Positions 1 to 4,610 of a DNA stretch of 33,252 bases are shown here, in pieces. This DNA is from Acaricomes phytoseiuli DSM 14247. Its GTDB lineage: Bacteria; Actinomycetota; Actinomycetes; Actinomycetales; Micrococcaceae. Made by a program: the position numbers and the translations under genes. Location: contig NZ_AQXM01000041.1 of the NCBI RefSeq assembly GCF_000376245.1, positions 1 through 33,252 on the forward strand. Direction: 5' to 3'. A model generated the notes under the pieces. It saw only the letters and a program-made list of their open reading frames with translations, did not search any database and was not told the DNA's origin. Position 1 is the stretch's first letter; the number at the start of each line of letters is the position of its first letter.

Positions 1-86
1 TAGTTCTACTTCAAGAGATACGGTACAGGGTAGCAATGGGCGGAGGAGGGGTGATCGTGCATCAGATGCAATAATCATTGTTTTGG

Positions 87-114
87 TTGACATAAGATTC
101 ATTATCGGTACAAA
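87..114 (+). promoter_or_regulatory. Putative sigma-70-type promoter of the toxin-antitoxin pair
   Basis: A perfect TTGACA lies at 87-92 and TACAAA at 109-114, separated by 16 bp. The start codon of the antitoxin gene follows 54 bp further on. No competing promoter-like pair is obvious in the first 168 bases. The assignment rests on consensus match and position only. Confidence 0.5.
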
Positions 115-168
115 ATCAGCGCTAGAGTTCAGTTAGTACGTAATGAGCTTTTGCGCTATGGTTGAGGT

Positions 169-447
169 ATGGAAAGTCTCATACAGCGAGCCGATATATC
201 CGTCAGTGATGCACGTACGAAGTTGTCGCACGTTGTCGAGCGGGCTCGTGTTGATCACGAGCCTGTTTACTTGACCAATCGGGGCCGGAGGGTAGCGGCG
301 ATCATCGACGCCGCTGACCTTGAAAGACTGATAGAGCTCGCGGAAGATGCCGTCGATATCCAGGCAGTGCGCGAGGCGCGGGAACGCCTTGCGGCAGGTG
401 AAGAAACGATCCCGTGGGAGCAAGTAAAAGCGGACCTCGGATTGTGA
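169..447 (+). CDS. Phd/YefM-family antitoxin
   Basis: This 92-residue protein resembles the Phd/YefM type II antitoxins. These bind and neutralise a RelE/ParE-type toxin and repress their own operon through an N-terminal DNA-binding fold. The N-terminal half contains the typical pattern VSDARTKLSHVVERA followed by VYLTNRGRRVAAI. The C-terminal half is a charged helix rich in Glu and Arg, the usual toxin-wrapping segment. It is the first gene of a two-gene operon: its stop codon overlaps the GTG start of the toxin gene (GTGA). On a transferable element such a pair usually promotes maintenance. Family assignment is confident; the exact toxin partner mechanism is inferred. Confidence 0.9.
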   Translation: MESLIQRADISVSDARTKLSHVVERARVDHEPVYLTNRGRRVAAIIDAADLERLIELAEDAVDIQAVREARERLAAGEETIPWEQVKADLGL

Positions 448-713
448 GTGCGTCCTACACCATCGAATTCACCGCCGCAGCGGCTAAGCAGCTCACAAAG
501 CTTGACAGGCAAGCGCAGCGCCGCATCCAAGCAGCGATTGAATTGCTAGCTGAAACACCACGACCACCGGGAGCTAAAAAACTTGTTGGCAGCGACGGCG
601 AGTGGCGGGTCAGGACCGGTGACTACCGCATCGTGTACGAGATCCATGATCGCCGATTGATCGTCTACGTAATCCGCATTGGACACCGACGCGACATCTA
701 CAAAAGCAGTTAA
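444..713 (+). CDS. RelE/ParE-family toxin
   Basis: This protein of 89 residues fits the RelE/ParE toxin fold. It has an N-terminal helix region (FTAAAAKQLTKLDRQAQRRI), then KKLVGSDGEWRVRTGDYRIVYE, the signature strand-turn of the family, and it ends with RIGHRRDIYK, the typical basic C-terminus. RelE members cleave mRNA at the ribosome, whereas ParE members poison gyrase. The conserved Arg/Tyr/His residues here favour the RelE-like group, but the sequence alone does not settle it. I chose the GTG at 444 because it overlaps the antitoxin stop; an ATG at 414 would add ten residues absent from the family and overlap the antitoxin by 34 bases. Confidence 0.88.
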   Translation: MSASYTIEFTAAAAKQLTKLDRQAQRRIQAAIELLAETPRPPGAKKLVGSDGEWRVRTGDYRIVYEIHDRRLIVYVIRIGHRRDIYKSS

Positions 714-754
714 CTACCCGAAACTTCAAGGGTATGAATATGTCAACTGTTTTT

Positions 755-823
755 GGCTCCGGGAGGGCAACTATTTCTGGCCCCACCCCTCGGTGCTAGT
801 CAAAATACCTGGGTCTAGCGCCG
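755..823 (+). repeat. Left arm of 69-bp inverted repeat framing a three-gene cassette
   Basis: This 69-bp sequence matches the reverse complement of 2178-2246 at 67 of 69 positions. Similarity stops sharply at the inner edge (after 823 and before 2178). It fades gradually on the outer side, where a degenerate match continues for about 14 more bases. The short motif TCAAGGGTA also occurs just outside both arms (726-734 and 2264-2272). The arms frame genes 852-2025. They resemble the ends of an insertion sequence, but no transposase lies between them. Confidence 0.9.
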
Positions 824-833
824 AGATCTTATG

Positions 834-852
834 TAAAGTATTATTTACTTTA
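834..852 (+). promoter_or_regulatory. Promoter -10 and dyad operator at a probably leaderless start
   Basis: A strong -10 hexamer TATTAT lies at 839-844, placing the expected transcription start at about 851-852, exactly at the ATG of the next gene. No ribosome binding site precedes that ATG, so translation is probably leaderless. A perfect 7-bp dyad, TAAAGTA at 834-840 and TACTTTA at 846-852, overlaps the -10. This is a natural operator for the Cro/CI-type protein encoded by the same transcript. A -35 is not convincing. Confidence 0.5.
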
Positions 853-1271
853 TGAAGAGTCTTCCGCTAAGCGTTAAGTACATCCTGGTTGTTGTTGCTG
901 CTTTAGCTCTTATTGCTGTTTTTAGTGGCTTGAGCCAAGCGGTCGGCGAGGGGGCGGCAGGTACAGTATTGCGTGTTTTGATGTTCGGGACTGTAGGAGC
1001 TTCTGGCTTAGCGGTCATGTTGATCAAGCAGCGGCACAGCAAAGTTAGTCGTGCTGATGCTCAGGATAGTTTTGAGTCTGCTGTCGCGGCCGGTGCAGGG
1101 TCTGCTGTTTTTAGAGATTCTCTGGTGGTGCTAGCTGCCCTGGGCCTTGTGTTTATGGTCTTTACTGGTACCACCGGGGTTGCTGGGCTGTTAGTCTTTG
1201 CCGCTCTGGGCCTACTTGTAGCAGACTTCTTCGTTCGCTATTGGGTCGGGCTGAGACGACGGGGCGAGTGA
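852..1271 (+). CDS. Small four-helix membrane protein paired with a Cro/CI repressor
   Basis: This 139-residue protein has four predicted membrane segments in two pairs: roughly residues 8-27, 38-58, 92-109 and 112-130. A short hydrophilic loop with basic and acidic residues (KQRHSKVSRADAQDSFES) lies in the middle. I recognise no catalytic motif. Such small membrane proteins are often encoded directly before a short Cro/CI-like repressor, as here, where the stop overlaps the ATG of the next gene (TGATG). It also faces a secreted protein gene, so an immunity or protection role is possible. That role is inference only. The ATG sits at a likely transcription start without a ribosome binding site. 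Confidence 0.75.
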   Translation: MKSLPLSVKYILVVVAALALIAVFSGLSQAVGEGAAGTVLRVLMFGTVGASGLAVMLIKQRHSKVSRADAQDSFESAVAAGAGSAVFRDSLVVLAALGLVFMVFTGTTGVAGLLVFAALGLLVADFFVRYWVGLRRRGE

Positions 1272-1465
1272 TGCGGAACCGGGTCGCTGAGTTACGGAAA
1301 TCTAGATCTCTTTCACAAGAAGAACTCGCCCAAGCCGTTGGTGTTTCGCGGCAGTCGATTATCGCTATTGAAAAGGGCCGGTTCGGTCCGAGCCTTTCGC
1401 TGGGGCTGCGGCTGGGGAAAGTCTTCGAAACCCCGGTAGAAGAGTTATTTTTTCTCGATGACTAA
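1271..1465 (+). CDS. Short Cro/CI (XRE)-family transcriptional repressor
   Basis: The 64-residue product is a single helix-turn-helix domain of the XRE family. It shows the core RKSRSLSQEELAQAVGVSRQ followed by SIIAIEKGRFGPSLSLGLRL and a C-terminal PVEELFF, typical of the stand-alone 65-70-residue group. It probably controls its own operon through the dyad overlapping the promoter at 834-852. The ATG at 1271 overlaps the stop of the membrane-protein gene; a start ten codons further upstream would lie inside that gene and add residues outside the fold. Its 3' end overlaps by 4 bases the convergent gene for a secreted protein. Confidence 0.9.
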   Translation: MRNRVAELRKSRSLSQEELAQAVGVSRQSIIAIEKGRFGPSLSLGLRLGKVFETPVEELFFLDD

Positions 1466-2025
1466 ACGCATGAACGGTACAAGGTATTGACGTAGAGCTT
1501 CATCTGCTTCTGTCCGGGGCATTTTCCTGCATTGGATACTGCGATGGTGGCTGCTATGACCAAAGCGGTCACACCGGCGCAGGCCGCCCAGCCCACGCCG
1601 GGGATGGCGCAGATAGCTGCGTTCAACAATGCCCCTGATCCGCTCATGAGCATGTCTTGATCGAACTGATTGAACAGAATGTACGACCCGCCACTATCCG
1701 TGCCTCCACCGATGCGAAGCTGGATTTTAGTCGGGTCTTGGATGGTCTGGTCTTCAACGAAGGTCAACGAGAAACCCTGAGGGAAGGTGAACGTCGTTTT
1801 CTTCAGCGATGTAGCGGTGTCTTCAGATTGCGGAACCGACGAATTCTTCAGATCGGCAATCACGGCTTGAAACTGCTCAGGGGTCAGCCCTTGAGATAAG
1901 GAGTCTGCGGTGAACGGTGTTTCATCATTGTTAGGCACAGGCGCAGCCAGTGACGCTTGCGCACTGGTTAGCCCAACGATGACAAGCGCAACGAGAACAA
2001 ACAGCGAACGCCTCAAATATTTCAT
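1462..2025 (-). CDS. Secreted protein with a C-terminal four-cysteine hydrophobic domain
   Basis: The 187-residue product begins with a clear Sec signal peptide: basic MKYLRRS, a hydrophobic stretch, then a likely cleavage after ASLAA near residue 28. The middle is hydrophilic. The last 55 residues are rich in Ala, Gly and Val and hold four cysteines spaced Cys-x9-Cys-x19-Cys-x16-Cys, with GKC before the third. The same plan occurs at the end of the secreted protein encoded at 9576-10499. I recognise no enzyme motif. A hydrophobic, disulphide-bonded tail on a small secreted protein next to a small membrane protein gene suggests a bacteriocin-like or surface-active factor, which is a guess. 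An AAGGGG motif 11 bases before the ATG could bind the ribosome. Confidence 0.75.
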   Translation of the reverse strand: MKYLRRSLFVLVALVIVGLTSAQASLAAPVPNNDETPFTADSLSQGLTPEQFQAVIADLKNSSVPQSEDTATSLKKTTFTFPQGFSLTFVEDQTIQDPTKIQLRIGGGTDSGGSYILFNQFDQDMLMSGSGALLNAAICAIPGVGWAACAGVTALVIAATIAVSNAGKCPGQKQMKLYVNTLYRSCV

Positions 2026-2053
2026 CTAGACAGCCCCTTACGACTGGAACCCA

Positions 2054-2070
2054 AGGCCTACGTAGGACCT
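2054..2070 (-). promoter_or_regulatory. Palindrome in the leader of the secreted-protein gene
   Basis: CCTACGTAGG is a perfect 10-bp palindrome (2057-2066), extended by AGG and CCT on the two sides with one unpaired position. It lies about 30 bases before the start codon on the minus strand, downstream of a possible -10 (TATATC), and may be an operator. No regulator is identified. Confidence 0.35.
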
Positions 2071-2177
2071 AAACGGAAGGTGTCCGAGATATAGTGACAC
2101 GCATCACCCAAGGTGGTCAATGGTCCAGCTTAGGGTACGAAAGGCTTACAGCGTCTGATACAAGGGAGCTTTGACTC

Positions 2178-2246
2178 CGGCGCTAGACCCAGGGATTTTG
2201 ACTAGCACCGAGGGGTGGGGCCAGAAATAGTTGCTCTCCCGGAGCC
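2178..2246 (-). repeat. Right arm of 69-bp inverted repeat
   Basis: This is the reverse-complement copy of 755-823, with two mismatches in 69 positions. The inner boundary is abrupt, as in the left arm. Outside it, a copy of TCAAGGGTA at 2264-2272 matches a copy outside the left arm in direct orientation. The pair delimits a unit of about 1.5 kb. Confidence 0.9.
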
Positions 2247-2353
2247 AAGCAAACCTGTCACACTCAAGGGTAGCTATGAAGAAGAGCAGACTGATAGATA
2301 GAACTAAAGAACTGCCGTAGTCCCTATGCGATGTTATGCGCGTTGCATGGCTT

Positions 2354-2794
2354 CTAATCTTGATTCGGGATGTCGCCTAATGAAGTCACTCGGATTGGGT
2401 GGTTCCTAAAAGCTTTGGACCTTAGACGTAGGTCAAATTGATGTGTGATGCTTCGCAGAAAATTGTAAGGGTCAACATCGTGTACCAGTAATTCGGTGAC
2501 TGGGATGTGTCCATCGGCATCAGTAATCTGCTCTAAGAGTGATCCGTCACCATCAGGGAGCTGGGCGCGATCTACAGCTAGGACACGCAAGTCGTGGCTG
2601 AGCTCCCCGCCGCCGATTTCAAACCCGACAACAAACCACCGGTCTTGGTCTATGCCGATCGCGTCGATACCGCTTTCACCGGTTCGCTTGTAATCAAGTT
2701 GAGCTGTTCCGGAATAGTCCGGGTAGGTAACTTCTGCATCATTCCAAATGTAAGGTTTCAAAGTTTTTCCCAAAGACCAATCATTTATAAACAT
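2354..2794 (-). CDS. Hypothetical protein
   Basis: I do not recognise this 146-residue protein. It is soluble and acidic (many Asp) with no signal peptide or membrane segment. It contains an immunity-protein-like alternation of strands, for example DRWFVVGFEIGGGELSHDLR and a middle region with several Asp-Gly turns. The ATG at 2794 was chosen over an upstream in-frame TTG. No good ribosome binding site precedes it, but a perfect TATAAT lies 15 bases upstream, giving a very short leader. It is the last of four consecutive minus-strand genes. Coding status is supported by length and by its own promoter. Confidence 0.55.
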   Translation of the reverse strand: MFINDWSLGKTLKPYIWNDAEVTYPDYSGTAQLDYKRTGESGIDAIGIDQDRWFVVGFEIGGGELSHDLRVLAVDRAQLPDGDGSLLEQITDADGHIPVTELLVHDVDPYNFLRSITHQFDLRLRSKAFRNHPIRVTSLGDIPNQD

Positions 2795-2808
2795 CAATAA
2801 ATGAACTC

Positions 2809-2837
2809 ATTATATTCTACTCTTCAACGGACAAGCC
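2809..2837 (-). promoter_or_regulatory. Putative promoter of the 2354-2794 gene
   Basis: On the minus strand a perfect TATAAT occupies 2814-2809, preceded 17 bp upstream by a weak -35 GGCTTG at 2837-2832. The expected transcript would start within about 10 bases of the ATG, so the leader is very short. Confidence 0.4.
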
Positions 2838-2841
2838 TACT

Positions 2842-3324
2842 TTAGAACAAGACTGGTGATGAGGGGTCGTCGCCGGTTCTGAGTGCTTCTAGGACGGTTG
2901 GTCTGGTGAGTCCGTGGTCGCGGATTTCGTTGCGTAGAGCGCGGGAGCGTGCGGCGAAATGTGTCCGGGCCTGTCCGCGCCAGGTGGATCCGGAGCCGTT
3001 GCGGTCTCGACCTTTTTTACGTCGGTCGAGCATGTTGAGGCGTGCGTCGCCTTCGAGAAGGTGCGTGTCAGTATCGGCGGTTGCGCGGACGCAGAGGGGC
3101 ATGTCGCAGACATGCATCAAGGTAGATAGTTTTCTGATGTCTTGGCCTGTTGCTAGCGCGTATGCGTAGCGGTGCGGGCGCACCGCTACAGTGCGGTTAT
3201 TAGCGTTCAGTGTGTAGCGGCCGTAGCCGTCATCAGCGACGGCACCGATCCAGTACCAGCACCCGTGAGGTGCCGGGTCTTTGACTACTTTGTTCCAGAA
3301 CCTTTCCTCCGCATCAACCATCAT
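2842..3324 (-). CDS. HNH endonuclease family protein
   Basis: The 160-residue protein matches the phage/plasmid HNH endonuclease pattern. It has an N-terminal RFWNKV, then CWYWIGAVADDGYGRYTL, then RPHRYAYALATG, then the nuclease core STLMHVCDMPLCVRATADTD with THLLEGDARLNMLDRRKKGR. In related enzymes the His of the HVCD motif and the following Asn/His residues bind the metal and cut DNA. Here the usual CDNPLCVNPxHL reads CDMPLCVRATADTDTHL, so the second motif has an insertion and loses the canonical Asn. Activity is therefore uncertain. Such genes occur as free-standing homing-type nucleases. Two adjacent ATGs (3324, 3321) could start it; the preceding gene ends 12 bases upstream. Confidence 0.8.
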   Translation of the reverse strand: MMVDAEERFWNKVVKDPAPHGCWYWIGAVADDGYGRYTLNANNRTVAVRPHRYAYALATGQDIRKLSTLMHVCDMPLCVRATADTDTHLLEGDARLNMLDRRKKGRDRNGSGSTWRGQARTHFAARSRALRNEIRDHGLTRPTVLEALRTGDDPSSPVLF

Positions 3325-3336
3325 TGATTCTTGGGT

Positions 3337-3726
3337 TCAGGGTTCATCGGTGGTGTGTTGGTTGTAGGTTTCCGAGACGAGGTCTTCCAGGCTGGTTTTC
3401 AGCGCCTCTATATTCAATGCGGGGTTGAGGGCAGCAATGTATGTGTAGTCGATATTGTCTAGGAACGTTTCCACGCTGAAGGGTATATGGTTTTTTTGGC
3501 GTTGGTTAAGTCGGAAACCGGCGATGTATTCGATGAGCGCACGTGCTGGCAGTACCGGGTCTACCGCACAGAGTTCGGCTATGCTTTTCAGGATCGGGTC
3601 GATCACGAGTGAGCGACCGTGGAACACACCACCAAGCTCGGCGGCGAAAGTTCCGAGGTGGTTGCTGCTGATATCGACTAACCTTGCCAGAGAACTGTAA
3701 TCAATGGTGACGTATCCGTTAGACAT
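3337..3726 (-). CDS. Hypothetical protein
   Basis: I do not recognise this 129-residue soluble protein. It is predicted mostly helical, without signal peptide or membrane segment, and has a C-terminal acidic helix (NIEALKTSLEDLVSE). A good ribosome binding site, GGAAAGG, lies 5 bases before the ATG at 3726. It is followed 12 bases later by the HNH endonuclease gene, so the two are probably co-transcribed. Nothing in the sequence suggests a specific function. Confidence 0.6.
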   Translation of the reverse strand: MSNGYVTIDYSSLARLVDISSNHLGTFAAELGGVFHGRSLVIDPILKSIAELCAVDPVLPARALIEYIAGFRLNQRQKNHIPFSVETFLDNIDYTYIAALNPALNIEALKTSLEDLVSETYNQHTTDEP

Positions 3727-3787
3727 TATTGCCTTTCCATATCCGAGTTATACAACCAGTACTTCCAGGCACCTAACGGCTAGCGGA

Positions 3788-4063
3788 TCACTCTCCGGGA
3801 GTTTCCGAAGCCGTATCGGGCTGAACCTTTTTCTTCCGCACGGCGGGCTTGCGAGAGCTATCCAGTAGTCCGAGCTGTCGCATTTCGCGTTCGCTCCAGC
3901 CAGCTTTTAAAGCCGCTTTGCGAGCTTTCGAAGATGCTTGCTGCGCTTCAACAAGAAGCGCGCTTACTTCGGCCTCATGCCGTATCGCCTTCTCTAGCTG
4001 CTCGCCGGCTTGGATCTTGTCGTTCATGGTCGCCATGACGGCATCACGGATCGTTTCGCTCAT
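3788..4063 (-). CDS. Small helical protein next to the putative transfer origin
   Basis: The 91-residue product is almost entirely helical. A long, coiled-coil-like central segment (EQLEKAIRHEAEVSALLVEA, then QQASSKARKAALKAG) is followed by WSEREMRQLGLL and a very basic tail (RKPAVRKKKV). The basic tail and the place beside the hairpin-rich region upstream of the relaxase genes would suit a DNA-binding accessory of the relaxosome, but no known family is evident. I chose the ATG at 4063, since longer versions would run through the hairpins of the intergenic region and carry a Cys/Pro-rich non-protein-like extension. No strong ribosome binding site is visible. Confidence 0.6.
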   Translation of the reverse strand: MSETIRDAVMATMNDKIQAGEQLEKAIRHEAEVSALLVEAQQASSKARKAALKAGWSEREMRQLGLLDSSRKPAVRKKKVQPDTASETPGE

Positions 4064-4124
4064 GGGCAACAGTCTACAAGCCGGTAAAGAATTTGGCGGG
4101 TGCCGGGTCGGTTTCTTTAGTCCC

Positions 4125-4187
4125 CTGTCCACATGTGCACAGCAAAACATTTTTCCTTCGGTGTTTTCCTGCACACATGATGGACAG
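4125..4187. repeat. 63-bp imperfect inverted repeat
   Basis: The left arm runs CTGTCCA-CATGTGCA and continues to AGCAAAACA. The right arm, read in reverse complement, gives CTGTCCATCATGTGTGCA and GGAAAACA. The arms pair over about 22-25 positions with small bulges and a loop of roughly 12 bases. It is the most distal palindrome of the candidate oriT region. Confidence 0.7.
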
Positions 4188-4202
4188 CGGAACCTCTAAG
4201 TC

Positions 4203-4273
4203 GGTTGAACACAGTCCACACGTCACGTTTTCAGCGAATGGTTACCTTGGGTGAGCGTGGACTGTGCACAACC
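4203..4273. repeat. 17-bp inverted repeat with 37-bp loop, oriT candidate
   Basis: GGTTGAACACAGTCCAC at 4203-4219 pairs with GTGGACTGTGCACAACC at 4257-4273, with 15 of 17 positions complementary; the central 10 bp (CACAGTCCAC) are perfect. The arms are separated by 37 bases. An inverted repeat of this size near a relaxase gene is the usual recognition element for a relaxase. Confidence 0.7.
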
Positions 4274-4305
4274 TTCCTGGTGTGCGAGGCCGGGATTCAG
4301 GAAGC

Positions 4306-4337
4306 CCCGTCAGGGACGGGTCAGGGCGCAAGCGCCC
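4306..4337. repeat. Two adjacent short GC-rich hairpins
   Basis: CCCGTC at 4306-4311 pairs with GACGGG at 4315-4320 around a 3-base loop. Four bases later GGGCGCAAGCGCCC (4324-4337) forms a second compact hairpin. No T-run follows either, so they do not look like plus-strand terminators. Confidence 0.55.
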
Positions 4338-4417
4338 AGAAAGATGGAGAGCTTCGCTCACAGTGCATATCTGGCTAACTCGCGCCCCGAGAGGGCACTC
4401 GTCATGGTTTGCCGGCC

Positions 4418-4461
4418 TTGGGTCTCGACAGCCGAAACTTCGTTTCTGAGTCGAAACCCAA
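4418..4461 (+). repeat. First of two hairpins with an identical core
   Basis: The outer arms are TTGGGTCTCGAC (4418-4429) and GTCGAAACCCAA (4450-4461), 11 of 12 complementary. Inside, GAAAC (4434-4438) pairs with GTTTC (4442-4446) around TTC, with AGCC and TGA as the two sides of an internal loop. The core ACAGCCGAAAC and GTTTCTGAGTC recurs exactly at 4501-4525, whereas the outer stem differs yet remains paired. Confidence 0.8.
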
Positions 4462-4481
4462 AACCACCAAACCACCCGTTG

Positions 4482-4539
4482 AGGTTCTCGAACATTTTGG
4501 ACAGCCGAAACTTCGTTTCTGAGTCCAAAATGCGAACCT
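4482..4539 (+). repeat. Second hairpin with identical core and a different, compensating stem
   Basis: CATTTTGGAC (4493-4502) and GTCCAAAATG (4523-4532) pair perfectly over 10 bp. An outer helix AGGTTC (4482-4487) with GAACCT (4534-4539) extends it across an asymmetric bulge. The interior is the same as in the first hairpin: AGCC, GAAAC, TTC, GTTTC, TGA. Stem change with retained pairing points to selection on structure. Confidence 0.8.
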
Positions 4540-4554
4540 AAACACGATGCACAT

Positions 4555-4572
4555 TATACTATCTACGATAGT
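4555..4572 (+). promoter_or_regulatory. Putative -10 element and dyad operator of the relaxase operon
   Basis: TATACT at 4555-4560 is a good -10 hexamer. A perfect dyad, ACTATC (4558-4563) and GATAGT (4567-4572) with a 3-base centre, overlaps it, which suggests repression of the operon. No convincing -35 is visible at the right distance. Confidence 0.4.
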
Positions 4573-4610
4573 TTGCTAATCTAGTGGCTAAGTTGAGTGA
4601 AAGGTCTGTC

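Larger units (their letters stand above)
2026..2353. other. Intergenic stretch with palindrome and right inverted-repeat arm
   Basis: About 330 bases without a convincing gene. It holds an imperfect 17-bp palindrome at 2054-2070 centred on CCTACGTAGG, in the leader of the secreted-protein gene, and the right arm of the 69-bp inverted repeat at 2178-2246. The remaining 100 bases up to the stop of the next minus-strand gene show nothing I recognise. Confidence 0.6.
4064..4610. other. oriT: Hairpin-rich intergenic region, candidate oriT and relaxase operon leader
   Basis: Nearly 550 bases separate the divergent 91-residue gene and the relaxase operon. They hold at least six inverted repeats: 4125-4187, 4203-4273, 4306-4320, 4324-4337, 4418-4461 and 4482-4539, plus a promoter-overlapping dyad at 4558-4572. 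Transfer origins of MobF relaxases commonly sit beside the relaxase gene and contain inverted repeats near the nick site. No nick site can be assigned from sequence alone. Confidence 0.5.

Noticed and set aside
82-93. TTTGGTTGACAT also present at 33177-33188
   Set aside because: A shared 12-mer is expected several times by chance in 33 kb. At the left it reads as a promoter -35 and there is no other similarity between the two sites.
414-443. Earlier ATG start for the RelE-like toxin
   Set aside because: It would overlap the antitoxin by 34 bases and add ten residues outside the family; the GTG at 444 overlapping the antitoxin stop is typical of such pairs.
4064-4174. N-terminal extension of the 91-residue protein
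   Set aside because: The extension would be read through the big palindrome at 4125-4187 and is Cys/Pro-rich without homologous character.
4418-4539. The hairpin pair as a CRISPR-like or simple direct repeat
   Set aside because: Only two copies exist and the flanks are not spacers; the paired, covarying stems show that structure is the relevant property.
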